Positions 33,913 to 46,565 of a stretch of 64,000 bases of DNA are shown one piece after another (within the stretch, counting starts at the first letter, position 1; every line of letters begins with the position of its first letter). Location: contig NC_058193.1 of NCBI RefSeq assembly GCF_907165205.1, positions 17,807,521 through 17,871,520 of the forward strand, read 5' to 3'. The notes below the pieces were generated by a model that was not told the DNA's origin, searched no databases, and was given only the letters and a program-made list of their open reading frames with translations. Source of the DNA: Coccinella septempunctata (taxonomy: Eukaryota > Arthropoda > Insecta > Coleoptera > Coccinellidae). The translations under genes and the position numbers were made by a program.

Positions 33913-35386
33913 ACAAATTAACTGTATAATATAAACGAATATAAAATTGAATTAGGTAAGTACCTATATGATGCTTACTGCACTGCCATAGATGAAGAGA
34001 GGCGAGTATGCAGCTGCGAGGTCGACAACGCATTATTAATTTTAAAAGCATTTCTCGCAAATGTCGCTGAGTGCATTGAATTATAATTCAATTGAATACC
34101 ATTTGAAATAAATATTTCCTTGCATAACATCAGGAAAAAATGAGACTTCACAATTTCAGCTAATGGAAATATTCATTCATTCGATGGGTAGCATATAGTG
34201 AGCACAATAATAAGGGGGATATGATTGATATGAAAGATGACATAACTCAGCCGTATCACGGAGGTTCGAAAATTTCTTTCTCCTAATTGTCCGCACGGGA
34301 AATCTTATCATATGAACACTAAAGAACACTCAGAATTTCACACTTCTGTTGTTGTCTACACGGATATAAGTGACCCGCCGTTTTTTTGTCGCAGTTAATG
34401 CAACAAAGGACGAGAGGCAAAATGGGGAGGAATGTGTGAAATGACAGATAAAGGTGTAAGGAAACTCCGACGGTGAGCAATTAATTTTGAACTATCATCT
34501 CGACACCCATTGTCAACCCCTCATCAGGTACATACCCGGAGCAGTTTTTCGCCTGAACTCGTATAATCTGCTAACTGAATATTCTCCTTCATTGCGCAAA
34601 TTTGCGAACAGATATATTTACTTTAAGAGGGGTCTACACCGTTTCAGTGGTCAGTTCAAAAAGAGAAAATGAATATCTTACGTCAGAAACAACTAATTCA
34701 TATTGGGTTTTCATTATAATTCAATTCAGTCAGTTGGTCATCTCGGAAAGTCAGAATTTTTTTTCATTGAAGAACAAATAATATTCTTTTATGTTATTAA
34801 CTTCCCGAGGTGGAAGTATCTCTTCTGAATTTCCATATAAAGAAATTTCTCGAAAAGTCTCGCCATTGGCTACAATTCGTATCTTGGTGAAATTGAAAAA
34901 AGACGTTCGTTAAGTGCTGCCATCTTTTCGATGAAAGTGAAAACTATTGTAATATTCGTAACTTCTGCTAATCGTTCAAGTTTTCGGACAACACCTCACG
35001 ACCTCATATTCTGGTAGTCTTTCTCCCTTTACGCCTTCTACGGATGGAAAATTGAATTTCTTAGAACAAAGTATGTAGTTTTTCATGGCAATAACGAAAT
35101 TTCTGTGAGCAACTTTTCTGAAAAGCCTGGATGACCTGCATTCACCATTAGGCTATGCTATGGCCAACGACTCATGAAACACCCTGTATATCGACTTAAG
35201 TTTTACCATTGCCTCGTCGCATTAATTTCGGCTTTAATCACCAATCATAGTGGTTTCATGCCACTTGTCGGAAATAAACTATATTGTTCGTCTTCTGCAA
35301 GTGATAAGACACATTTCGAGTGATCACTTTCTGATGAACGGAATAGGCAGCCGAAGAATTATCCGTGCTGGACAACGGCCAAGGTC
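33913..35386. other. Unassigned sequence
   Basis: No recognisable gene is seen. A CACCCTGTATAT end at 35174-35185 shows one more edge of the TACAGGG-type family, without a clear partner. Confidence 0.4.
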
Positions 35387-35710
35387 CCTTTGACTATCTT
35401 CGATGACACCAGGATGACCTTTTGGTAAGTCCTTGATGGAATTTGGCGGTTTTTCACAATCATTACGCATTAAGCTCTTCCCTTTGAAATCTAGAAGTGA
35501 ATTTACATCACTTTCCAACCAATTATAGAGCTATCAAACACAGAACAACCTTTGACTATCTTCGATGACACCAGGATGACCTTTTGGTAAGTCCTTGATG
35601 GAATTTGGCGGTTTTTCACAATCATTACGCATTAAGCTCTTCCCTTTGAAATCTAGAAGTGAATTTACATCACTTTCCAACCAATTATAGAGCTATCAAA
35701 CACAGAACAA
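35387..35710 (+). repeat. Tandem duplication, unit about 161 bp, two copies
   Basis: 35387-35547 is repeated at 35548-35710 with almost no change except small insertions (one extra T after AAGCTCTT). The unit runs from CCTTTGACTATCTTCGATGA to CAAACACAGAACAA. Confidence 0.92.
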
Positions 35711-36080
35711 TATGACTGTATTGTTCAAATGTACAGTTTTCGAATAATACCTCCGCATTCGGCAATGCTGAAATTTTCTTATCAGTGAAAATGAAATAGT
35801 CTAAGTGACCTAGAAAACACCCAGTATTAATGAATTGATATGAAAGAAGTTCTAGCTCTAGCTCTTCCCTTTGAAATCTAGAAGTGAATTTACATCAATT
35901 TCCAACCAATTATAGAGCTATCAAACACAGAACAATATGACTGTATTGTTCAAATGTACAGTTTTCGAATAATACCTCTGTATTCGGCAATGCTGAAATT
36001 TTCTTATCAGTGAAAATGAAATAGTCTAAGTGACCTAGAAAACACCCAGTATTAATGAATTGATATGAAAGAAGTTCTAG
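35636..36080 (+). repeat. Tandem duplication, unit about 220 bp, two copies, overlapping the previous one
   Basis: The unit beginning CCCTTTGAAATCTAGAAGTG and ending GATATGAAAGAAGTTCTAG occurs at about 35636-35855 and 35862-36080, joined by CTCTAG. It shares its first part with the 161-bp unit, so the two duplications arose stepwise. The copies differ at very few positions. Confidence 0.92.
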
Positions 36081-36682
36081 GAATATACATATAGAGTATG
36101 GTGTAAATTCATTTTCTCTCAAAATAAGTACAGTTTCTTTAAATCATAGACATAGAGACATGGACTGAGCAATGCCAGCATGAAATTGGCTATTTTATAG
36201 AAAGAGAAAAATTTACGCCGGCCATTACCTGTCTCTTTTGTGTTCACATAGAGGTGAGTCCGGACCAATCAAAATTCTAGAAAAGACAACTGCATGCCCG
36301 ATGTTCAGTTTCTCTTTGTCACTTTTTTTGACCGTATTTCATGCATATATAGAAAATCCATATCTCTATGTCTATGCTGCAACACGTCGATTTCTCCTTC
36401 TTCTTCTCAAACTGTTTCAGTTCTCTCATTTGCTGTCCTCCAATAGAAAGAAGCTGGAAACCCCTCGGCTATGTTTCCAGTCTCTTCATATTCGTCTTGG
36501 TTCAGCATACTGATTCGCAGGGGCGTATTCTTCTTATATCCCAATTTTTCACATTTGACGCGAAAGAGATAACTTCATTGTTATGGCCGCCATGACGCCA
36601 TCGATTTTTTTGGTTGGGGAACTTGAAGATCTTTCAATTACCTATTCAACAATGGTATGAGCTACTATAGGATATATTTGTA
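36081..36682. other. Unassigned sequence
   Basis: Two overlapping open frames (36238-36513 and 36368-36595) lie here, with no domain that I recognise. Confidence 0.4.
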
Positions 36683-37018
36683 CGGGGTGAACCCAAACAT
36701 CTTTATATATTTGTTTTAGTCTCATATTTTTTTGATACACTTCTATTATTAATCATTGCTGTTGATTGCAATAAATGTTCGAACTCAAAGACGGCAATTA
36801 ATTTTTTTAAATGTTTTTCAAGACTCAAGTTACTTGTGTAATCTTATGTCGGATACGCCGGTCTATATTCATGCACTTTTCAAACCCCCCCTAGAAAAAA
36901 TCCAACGGAGTCCAGTCGGGCGGTCTTAGAGGCCATTCAATAACTATGGTAAATAAACGTACTGCTATGAAAAAATATGTCTTGAACAAATAAACATGAT
37001 TATGTTTACCCTGTATGA
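36683..37018 (-). mobile_element. Short mariner-like remnant with TACGGGGTG / CCCTGTATG ends
   Basis: The left edge GTACGGGGTGAACCCAAACA and the right edge CATGATTATGTTTACCCTGT are inverse-related. Between them lies the C-terminal piece of a DUF4817-type transposase on the minus strand. Confidence 0.5.
36840..36960 (-). pseudogene. C-terminal piece of a DUF4817-type mariner-like transposase
   Basis: The minus strand reads IEWPLRPPDWTPLDFF, a stop, then GGFEKCMNI. The WPxRxPDxTPLDFF signature (third catalytic Asp) is the same motif seen at 25303-25990, where it reads WPARSPDLNPCDFLL. Nothing N-terminal survives here. Confidence 0.65.
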
Positions 37019-38364
37019 ATTTATCCTAACATTTTTGACTAATTTAAGTTTAAAGATAGCGCTGATCGTCTTTCTAAATAATAACACATTGAACTCTAAA
37101 AGAAGTTTTTTTAGAGTTAAATGTTATAACATCAGCAAGGTGAACCAAAATTATACTTCTTAACGGTATTACTTGAATCTCTAGAAAAATAGTTTCTATA
37201 GAGAAATGTTGATTCAATGTATGTCTGAATATTTAATTTCATAAAAACACAACCTACTGATATCTATGAACGCATGTAATTTTCCTGCATATTATACAGG
37301 TTGTCCCAAGGTAGGTGGCCTATTAAACGTTTACGTTTACGGATCATAGGATTATTCTGAAAACTTGGGACCTAGATTCTCAGGTATATGCTTCTTTCTG
37401 ACTAAAATGCATATTTTCAAAGTTGCGACGTTGCCGCTTATACGAAAAAATACTATGAACTTCGTGTTTCAAATGAGATCCTAATTATTATAAATTTTTT
37501 CGCTTCTCTATCCCCATCTGAGGAGGATGTCTAGTGCTTTCCTATCCCTATTTCAGATGCTTTCAGAGAAACAAACAGTTGATAAGAACATGGATCCAAT
37601 GTAATAGGCATAGAAAAGACATTTCATATTTTAGGAAACTGAATGAAAACTGAAATTCTGAAAATAGGTCACCGAAATTCCGACGATGAATTCAATGTAG
37701 AAACACTCGATTTGCTATATATAGGAGTTTCAAAATTTTCCCGTCTTGTCACTCGATACAAATACGGCAAAATTTGTGTTTTTTGAATGGAACACTCTAC
37801 ATTTTTTCTGACATTTTCAGAGAAAATCAAAATACTCTCCTAATGATGTAATCATGTTTGTATACGAAAACCTCATTGTTTTAGAAAAAAGTGAAATGTC
37901 TATGAGAGACTGAAGATTTTTATCTCATTCACAGCTTTGATTGCCCGATCAACGATTTGACAGTCACTCGATTTCCAGAACGAAATAACTGAAACCTTTT
38001 CATTTCTGAGTACCCATATTGAAGAAGTGACGGTTGGGAATCATTAAGTGGACATATACAGATCATAATTTTATGATGAGACAATGATATTTTGAAAGTT
38101 CATAACTGAATGATTGATTCGAAACAAATTGATGTTTATTCGTTAATCAACGTTGATTCCCTGATCAAGATTTGTGAAAGCGGGGATCACATAAGGAGCT
38201 GTGTTTGTTTTGGATTAAGTAAGCAGTGCTTTTTGAAAACCCTCACTTACATAGAAATTTCATTTTTTTTTCTGAAACCATGACATGAGGTTTTCGTATA
38301 GAAACATCAAACATGATACTTCATTAGATGCATATTTATATATTTATATAGATATATATATATA

Positions 38365-40139
38365 TTAGACTGATTCAAAAAAATCGACTTTCTTTTTTTT
38401 CGAGAAACACACCCCTTATTATCTTCAGGGCACTGAAAAATGACGTCTGTGAAAATATTAGTCAAAAATCTTATTATTTAGAGGTCGCTCATCGAGGATT
38501 TCTATTTTCCCTACTAATAGCAGGGGAAAAAAATGTATTTCTAGTTAAAAAATTCCAGTTCGCAAACCAATGGACGGATTCCATTGAGCGATATATTTTC
38601 ATGTAGGGAGTTAGGTGCTCTACAAAAACTATCTCATATAATTTTTCCATAAAACGGCTTTTCGAAAAGTTATTAGAACTTGAAATGAAATTTTTGACGA
38701 AGTAGCTGTTTTTACTCATATATTGGGGAGAAATTATTGGAATTTACTTTGAAAATCAGAATATAGTTCTGGAAAGATACAATCAATATGATTCTATGTA
38801 GATTCAAATAATTTATGACATCCTGAAATGGTCAACCTCAACAATTGTTAGAGAGTTAGAAATTTATACTCTTCAGAATCAAATTATTCAGCATCTATTA
38901 TTTCTCATTCACTTGGGTCAGAAAGAATGATTGGTTTTGTGCCCTCTTTCAGATTAGTGTTTGTTCTTAAACCCAGTTCTTGTCTTCAGTTTCAGTCATA
39001 ATACAATTTTGTGTATTCATTATTTTTATAAATCCAAAATAGCCGCTGTCAAAAAATAGGTAGTGAACTATCAATTTTTCAACAAATGTCTCGATATTTG
39101 TGGGATTGGTAGATTAAATGATATTAGAAATAAGTCGCATATAGAAAGCATTTATTCGGTTGTGAAAAATAATATTGGTGTTGGTATATTCAACATCTAT
39201 AATACATAATATGTTCTAAACAGATAATTTCAATGTTTTTTGTTGCAATCCGGAAAACGATGACGATGTTCGTTTATCAATTGTAAAAGAAACTGTAACT
39301 GTTTATTCTTCATTCTTCTTTTAGTAGTTATTGCATTCTTCAATTAAACCAATAACTCGCTCCGCTGAATTGTTAACAACAGAAAGATCCTATCATCTAT
39401 ATGTTACTTTCACTACATAATGTCTTTTCCAATGAAATCATATAGCGAGAATTTTGTGAATGCGGCCATTTTGGGTTTGCAAAAATAATGAATACACAAA
39501 ATTGTATTATGAATGAAACTGAAGACAAGTACCGAGTTTAAGATCAAACACTAATCTGAAAGAGGGCACAAAACCAATCATTCTTTCTGACCCAAGAGAA
39601 TGAGAAATAAGAGATGCTAAATAATTTGATTCTGAAGAGTATGAAACACTAACTCCCTAACAATTGTTGAGGTTGACAATTTGGGGATGTCATAAATGAT
39701 TTAAATCTAAATAAAATCATATCAATTGTAACGAGAACGATTTCCTGATTTTCAAAGTAAATTCCAATAATTTCTTCCCGATATCCGAGTAAAAAGAGCT
39801 ACTTCGACAAAAATTTAATTTCAAGCTCTAATATCTTTTCGAAAAGCCGTTTTATGGAAAAATTGTAAGTGGCAGTTTTTGTAGAGCACCTAACTCTCTA
39901 CATAAAAATATATCGCTCAATGGAATCCGTCCATTGGTTTGCGAACTGGAATTTTTTAACTAGAAATAAATTTTTTTCCCCTGCTATTAGTAGGGAAAAT
40001 AGAAATCCTCGATGAGCGACCTCTAAATAATATGATTTTTGACTAATATTTTCACAGACGTCATTTTTCAGTGCCCTGAAGATAATAAGGGGTGTGTTTC
40101 TCGAAAAAAAAGAGAGTCGATTTTTTTGAATCAGTCTAA
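38365..40139. mobile_element. 1.77-kb palindromic element with arms of about 680 bp
   Basis: The left arm 38365-39050 pairs with the right arm 39461-40139 almost throughout, at high identity, around a 410-bp spacer. The ends are TTAGACTGATTCAAAAAAAT and its inverse, and both are flanked by TA repeats, fitting a TA target. The arms hold no long open frame. It could be a long-TIR non-autonomous transposon or an inverted duplication. Confidence 0.85.
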
Positions 40140-40156
40140 TATATATATATGTATAA

Positions 40157-40292
40157 TTTCAACATTATCGAGATTGAAATCGAACATGTGTCTTGTACTA
40201 AGATGATGATAGACTAGGGCCGTTTTGTTGTCAAAGTAATCATCATCTTAGTACAGGACACATGTTCGATTTTAATCTCGATAATCTTGAAA
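40157..40292. repeat. Hairpin with arms of about 45 bp
   Basis: CATTATCGAGATTGAAATCG, then AACATGTGTC and TGTACTAAGATGATGAT, is followed by the inverse complement up to CGATAATCTTGAAA. The loop is about 35 bases. It begins only about 18 bases from the palindrome's right end. Confidence 0.8.
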
Positions 40293-42177
40293 TTTTGCAC
40301 AAAGAGAAATATTATGTTGAAAGATCTTTTGCCGAAATGTTTTATATCAAGAAGTATAACTCTGTAAATTATAGGACCGACATTGATAATTTGAGCCAGA
40401 TTTATTGTAATTTAATTAAGATACATAGTTGATGTGAACACAATAAATTGGATTAAAACAGCTAACTTCGTCGTTGGAACATGAACATGTTTGATTAAAT
40501 TTTTATATTCAGAATTCTAGAAGGTTCCATCTAATCCAGTTTTTAGTGCCTGTGTGATGTCGAAACATTTGAATTACCAATATTATTGTAAAAGTATTTA
40601 TTTCGGTAAGCTTTATTACGTGTAGTTTGTCATCTTGTTTTACAATGTCTTGTAAATTTTTTTTTTAGTCTGAAAAAGAGATAAATCCCATCTCGAAACT
40701 GTCGCGATGTAAATAGTTTGCAAATATAAATTTTGCCAATTCACCATTTTTATGATTTCTGTTGTATATCACAATCCGAGTTTTTACTTAAAAAAAGTCA
40801 TCCTCAGAATCTCAGTGACCTAATTTAAAATTCTAAAACATGAAATATATTTCCTATGCCTATTTTGGTCTGAAACCAATTTCTCTGAAAGTGTAAGGAA
40901 TAGGGATAAGGGAGTATCAGACAAAAATAAGTAGATGAGAATAGATTAGCGATAAAAGTTATAATAAATTTGGTACTCCTCGAAGTTTGTAGCACTCTTT
41001 CTTATAACAGCAGCGTGGAACGTTGAAAATTTAGTTAGATTAATCAGAAGTGTGAAACCTAGTACCCTATATAGTACAGAACAATTCTATGATCTGCAAA
41101 CGTCTAATAGGCCATCCACCCTTTATATCATATAGGTAAAATACACTATGCAGCATTGTTTGCTGAAATAGACACTAACGCTCGGTTTTACAATCGAAGG
41201 TTAGCCTTTGGTTAGGGAAATTTCACAGGTAATTCGTTTTACAATCACACAAAAGTGGTTGACTATCAATAAACTTAACCAAAACCTGAAGTTGGGGTAA
41301 ACCTGAAGTAAAATCACAAAATTTTTTTGTTATGAATTGTATTCAAACTCCATCATAATCGCTTTTTGAAGAATACTGTTTTATTAATTCAAGAATTGTT
41401 AGATTGTTAATATGTAGATACATAAAGGATTTCGATATTAACGCATATATAGTCCATTCAACAATGATTTACATATCGAGTGGCTATGGAAAATCGAATT
41501 TAAGTTGGTAATTTTAATAGTTGAGATATTGCGTTTTTCGGAATTGAGTTTGGTATTGTGAATAAACAGTGGTATATAGACCTATTGAATGTAAATATAT
41601 GCACTGACCAACGATAATTTCAATTTTGTACAGCTGTTTATGTTCTTAATTTGATCGTACAAATTGAAAACATAATTGTATCAATTTTGAATGATGATTA
41701 ATACACTCTGAATTTGAATATATCTTCCTTTCAAATATTTTTCTACGTTACCTATATTCATCTACATATTCCAGTTCTGTGATTAAAACTGAAGAAATTA
41801 TTGAAGATCTTTTCTGACCATTCTTGAATGAAGTATTGCAGTGATGAAGGGGGAACCTCAACGAACTGAAGTGATCCTTCATAGACCGAGTTATTTCGAA
41901 GTCTAGGACAAATTTGATTTTTTTAAAGGATTCGAACTATCGAAAATATGCTTTTCCAGTATTTTAGATGAAAAAGAGCTCATTCAACAAAAAGGTTCAA
42001 TCAAAAAGTTGTACGAGAGTGTTTCCAAACTGCTCCGAACTGTAAAGATTATTTATTTCTTACTATGTGTACACGAACATTAGGTTCTCTCAGGATTTTC
42101 ATCCAATGGCAAAATTTGAACTGGTTAGTAACGACAGGATTCGATTTTATTTTGAAACTTTTCCGATTCAACTACAT

Positions 42178-43401
42178 ATAATGCATTCACATTTATTTTA
42201 GCAGTCGGTTGGCCATGGAAATTTGACACATTTCACTCTGTATAGTACGAAAATGTGGGGTTATGAAGCTTGTCAAAACATTTTTGGGTTTTAAACTTTT
42301 AAATCAACGCTATGTTGCCCGTTCTACGTAAAAGTTTCTGTTATTACGTTTTTATCACAATGTCGAATCTCTTCGGAAAATATGTGACGAACATAATTGA
42401 AGTTTATAAAAACTGATTGAAGGCATACCAAATCCAGTTATTCGCATAGAAAATACAAGAAATCAGTATAATATCATAATATGCACTAGCTCGAGGAGAG
42501 GTAATGTTCGTTATCTTCTTTGGCTATTGAATACGTTACATCAGTTGTAGATCTCAAAAATTTTAACCCGAAGATGAAATGCATATGATGCAGTGGTTGG
42601 GAATGGGCATCATCATGGGAATTAACGGATAATCACAAAAATGTTAAATTCTTCAACAAAAATCATCTTGCATCAGTTGAAGTAAAAGGAATTGAAGGAA
42701 GTTTCAAGTCAAGATGAACTTGACCTTTGAACAAAAATTTCACATGAAAAAAAAATTAGCAGGATAACTGGCTCGTATTTGTGGCTGTTCATCTTAATAC
42801 ATTGATATTATAATAATAATTAGGTATTTATTGGTACCTTAAGACATTTACAATGTATGGGACAAGTCGAATGAAAAATAGAAAAATCAATTTTCGGAAA
42901 CTTATTCTACGATGACATTAATCGAAAATCCTGTAGTAACGTTTCGCATCAATTCACCCAAACATAAAATTCTCAAATGCCACCACTTTTTTGGGTCTTC
43001 CAATAAAAGGAAATCTTTGTCATCCTCTTCATTCACAATCTTTCTGATTGTGGAAATATTCAGCTGAAATATAAGTCGTTTAGATTCAGATGAAGCATTA
43101 TATAAATTCTCTTACATTGAATATGTTCGCTACCGTCTGACGTATTGTGGATCTTAGAATGTCAGGCTATAACTATTTGAATGAGCGGAATTGAATTCTA
43201 AGTAGCACTTCCTGAAACCCTGTCTTCTCTCATTCAAACACTTTCGGCATTTTCGTAATGAAAATTGATATAAGTTGTGGCAACGGCGTTATGACATTAA
43301 CGACATTTCATGAGTGCCAACCTTACTCCGTTCTAGTTACAAAAACTTGAGAAAATTATTTCATGGCCAACCGACTGCTAAAATAAATGTCAATACAGTA
43401 T
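42178..43401 (-). mobile_element. 1.2-kb TIR DNA transposon, copy 2 (inverted relative to 17365-18631)
   Basis: It carries the same TTTATTTTAGCAGTCGGTTG termini at both ends, bounded by TATA. Collinear with copy 1 in reverse, it includes the ACTCATGAAATGTCG, CGTCAGACGGTAGCG and ACTTGTCC(C/T)ATACATTG blocks. Its termini are more regular than copy 1's. Confidence 0.88.
42899..43238 (-). pseudogene. Two-exon helix-turn-helix-like coding remnant, copy 2
   Basis: On the minus strand, exon 1 ends ...VANIFN before a GTAAGAG donor near 43115. Exon 2 starts after TATATTTCAG near 43064 with LNISTIRKIVNEEDDKDFLL and continues through DPKKWWHLRILCLGELMRN to a stop near 42899. The intron is about 50 bases, phase 0. 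The joined text around STIRQTVANIFN...STIRKIVNE has the alternation expected of a helix-turn-helix. The presumed start ATG frame is cut by an early TGA. The donor and acceptor are conserved in both copies. No catalytic domain follows. Confidence 0.55.
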
Positions 43402-44019
43402 ATGTTCTGTTTATATGCACGAATTCAGACAAATGTCACATCTTCCACATAGGAACTGATCAAATAACCTACTTTCAGGTAAAATCAATTATTCATTTCT
43501 ACCAACATTAGAAAATACAAATCGAACCGAAGTTTACGGAACCCTTCATATTAATTGTTGTAAAACGCAAGGTATACGTTAACCATTGAGTAGTGATAAC
43601 CTAACCTAACTGAAATCCTTAACCATCGATTGTAAAACGTTAAAGAGTTTAATCAATTGACAGAATTCAACATTCTGCCACGTTCAATAGATATAGAGCA
43701 ATTTTGAATGTACGTAACGATAGCACATCACGTTTTATGTTCTGTAAAGATGAAAGATAAAAGCCTGAAAGTCTATAATATTTCAATTCACAAAAACCAG
43801 ACGGTAACTTTCCGTTGTTGCACGTCCAAACTTTCACCTACCGCCGCCGTTCTAAGTACCTATGTCTGGAGACTCCAACGGTGGATTAAGACACGAACAC
43901 GAACATGTAACAATCGACCGTGGTCGTGGGCGACAAAACTCGGCTGGCAAGAAACGTGACTCCGGAACACCCACGCTTGGGCCAGTTTAACAACTTCGAA
44001 TTTTTTTCCACAAAAAGAC

Positions 44020-44394
44020 GTTGTGGACTTGGGCTTAATATATAAGGAAATATGAATGATGTAGGTGGGTTGTTAACTAAATATTTATCTCTATAATGCA
44101 CATTGAGCTTGAAAGAATTTCGATGTGAACTCTAAGAACCCAATGAATTTTGTTCAATGTACGAAATAATTTCAAAATCACTAGAAATTTCAGAAGATAG
44201 AAATTTCTATTGATTTTGAAATTATTCAAATATTCAACTACATTGAACAATGTACGTTGAACAAAATTCATTTGGTTCTTAGAGTCCACATCGAAATTCT
44301 TTCAAGCTCAATGTGCATTATAGAGATAAATATTTAGTTAACAACCCACCTACATCATTCATATTTCCTTGTATATTAAGCCGAAGTCCACAAC
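44020..44394. mobile_element. Near-perfect foldback MITE
   Basis: The ends GTTGTGGACTTGGGCTTAAT and TAAGCCGAAGTCCACAAC pair. The arms of about 185 bp continue almost unbroken to the centre near 44205 (CAGAAGATAGAAATTTC), leaving virtually no loop. Frames at 43886-44101 and 44077-44289 are shadows of the palindrome. Confidence 0.88.
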
Positions 44395-45429
44395 CTACCT
44401 ATAGGTAGGTACTCTCTCTTGCTATGAATTAATACTCATTCATTTATTGTTTCCCAAAAGTAACGGATGAATCAAATAAAAAGATTTCGAGAGTTTTTAT
44501 TAGTGAATGCGCAGCTCATTATCTATCCACCACTCTATTTTATAATGCAAGAGACAAATGGTCTTCTTATACCTATCTAGCTTACTAGAAAACATGCTGT
44601 CAGATAGAAGGTGTCGTGTTTTTGTTGATGAAAACAGTATACTATAGAAGAAGTACTAGTTCTATATAGATATGTTACTCAACTTATTAGTATCTGTTTT
44701 TTATTGATAATGTGTTTTTGTTCATTGATTTCTATCATTTCCAAGATAAATCTTTTCTTTTAATTTCCTTCTGTTTTTAATACATTCGCGTTTTTCACAT
44801 TCGACTTCATAAACAAAACGTGAGATTTTAGCGCTAAAAGCTAAACAAAAATGTATAGATACCGAGTAAAAATGATTTGAGTTGTAATCGATAGTTATTA
44901 TAATATTGAATCACTCGAATGTTTCAAAGGCTGGAATTATCTTTTAACTAAATTATTCACTAAATCGACCGTGATGTGGAAAGCTCATGGAAGGTGGTTT
45001 CTCAAAACCATATTTCATCTGAATAGAAAAAGAAATTTCTGGTGGGAATTCTATATGTATCCATATGACATATGGGTAACAAGATTGCTCCCATTAGTCC
45101 CATTACTATAAAAATCTCTCCAAAATATTTCTTACTATGAGTAAAACCAAAGTTGAATCTAATGATTTATAATAGAACATAATTTGTGCGTTTCCTTTTC
45201 AAATGAATCAAAATATTTTCCTTCGATATTGCTCACTTCAAGATACTTACTTCAAAGGAAATGACAAAGTACAGCTCTCAGCCTTAATGACTTCATTATC
45301 GTTTGTTTCTCTTTCCCATCATAATATATAAAAGCATTGTGTCGAATGATCTATATAAAACTATGATTCAATAATGCAAAATTAAAGTCTCATTATGAAA
45401 CTCAATGACAGAAAATATGGTATTTCGTT
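44395..45429. other. Unassigned sequence
   Basis: No gene and no paired repeat was recognised. Confidence 0.45.
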
Positions 45430-45945
45430 ATACAGGGTGATTCATAACTATTGGTATATAGGTAGGCTAAGGGCAGATTGTTTGGGCCAAAATATGGCAA
45501 TAGGACCAAATATACCTCAATAAAATATTGCTGTGGAAAAAGATAGAGGGCGTTCAAGTTGAATTTTTTTCTTTCGTTTTTTGCTAATAATTTCACTGTA
45601 GATTTTTTCATCCGTTTTTAAGAAAAACACAATTGAACAGGAAGGGGATTTGAAGAAACGATTTATTTATTTCGACGATAAAGCCTAATTAAAAACAATG
45701 TTACATAAAAAGAATAAACTTATATTAAATGTTCTACGTGGCCTCCTCCGCCTTTTCTAATTCTCTTAATAAAGGACGTTCGAACTTCGAAGAAAATATT
45801 ATTCTGCCCCCTTATAAAAAATTCAATTTGAACGCCCTCCATCTTTTTTCACAGGAATATTTTATTGAGGTATATTTGGTCCTATCGCCATATTTTGATC
45901 CAAACAATCTTCCCGTCTTCTCCATTGTTATTAATCACCCTGTAT
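45430..45945. mobile_element. Foldback MITE with ATACAGGGTGATT ends
   Basis: The left arm 45430-45567 and the right arm 45815-45945 are inverted repeats: AGGACCAAATATACCTCAAT versus ATTGAGGTATATTTGGTCCT, and GAGGGCGTTCAAGTTGAATT versus AATTCAATTTGAACGCCCTC with slight changes. The termini are ATACAGGGTGATT and AATCACCCTGTAT. The central 250 bp is unique. Frames on the two strands share the same peptide because of the arms. Confidence 0.88.
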
Positions 45946-46565
45946 ATCTTCATTCATTGCGGATTTAAGCTGAAGGTCATCTCTTTAGATGATATTCGAT
46001 TATTTTCACAAATTCGAGAAATAAAAAATTGGAAGTGAAAAAGAGCATACACCGTCTCCATATATAGGTACATATACCCAACGAAAGACGTGTCGTAGTT
46101 TTACAACTCGGTTTAGTGAAAATCATAGGAAAAATTCGTCGTCAAGTATACTGTGGAGGTTGATGTTCTGGGACTGAACGTATATCTTTTCTTTAATTAC
46201 TTTATCTACCCAAAAATGTCAGCAATGATGACATTAACCTATATGTAATTTTTGTATGAAAAGTGGAAAGGCACTATTCAGGAAAAAGTTACTATTAGAT
46301 TTTCCACAATGTGCAAAAAACATTTCTTTCATTGAGTCAGATCACAAGAATCCAAATAATCTGAGACGGTTGAAAAAAAGTTCACAATTCTCATATTTTA
46401 GTAATATGAATAAATCACAGTAAGAAAGTCAATATGTATAATTCTCTATAAATATTCAATCAATTAATGTGATCGATACTGCAATCCACAACTAAACTAA
46501 AGGAACTGAAATACATGATTTTCATTATTAGAATGAGCTTCGGGTTTCAGTATCCTCTATAATAG
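45946..46565. other. Unassigned sequence
   Basis: No gene or repeat was recognised. Confidence 0.45.

Larger units (their letters stand above)
37293..41137. mobile_element. Long-TIR element enclosing a palindrome
   Basis: The left arm 37293-37640 and the right arm 40840-41137 are diverged inverted repeats. They share AGGTGGCCTATTAAACGTTT / CGTCTAATAGGCCATCCACC, then ATCATAGGATTATTCTG, CCTATTTCAGATGC/TTTCAGAGAAA and CATTTCATATTTTAG-like blocks. The outer edge is TATACAGGTTGTCCC. The interior contains the 1.77-kb palindrome and a second hairpin. No transposase was found. The arms are clearly older than the palindrome inside. Confidence 0.6.
41184..43639. mobile_element. TIR element carrying a nested 1.2-kb transposon
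   Basis: The ends CGGTTTTACAATCGAAGGTT and AACCATCGATTGTAAAACG are inverted repeats. Each end has a second CGTTTTACAAT-type motif 50-70 bp further in. With the nested copy (42178-43401) removed, the host would be about 1.2 kb. No transposase was seen. The A/T composition equals its surroundings. Confidence 0.65.
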
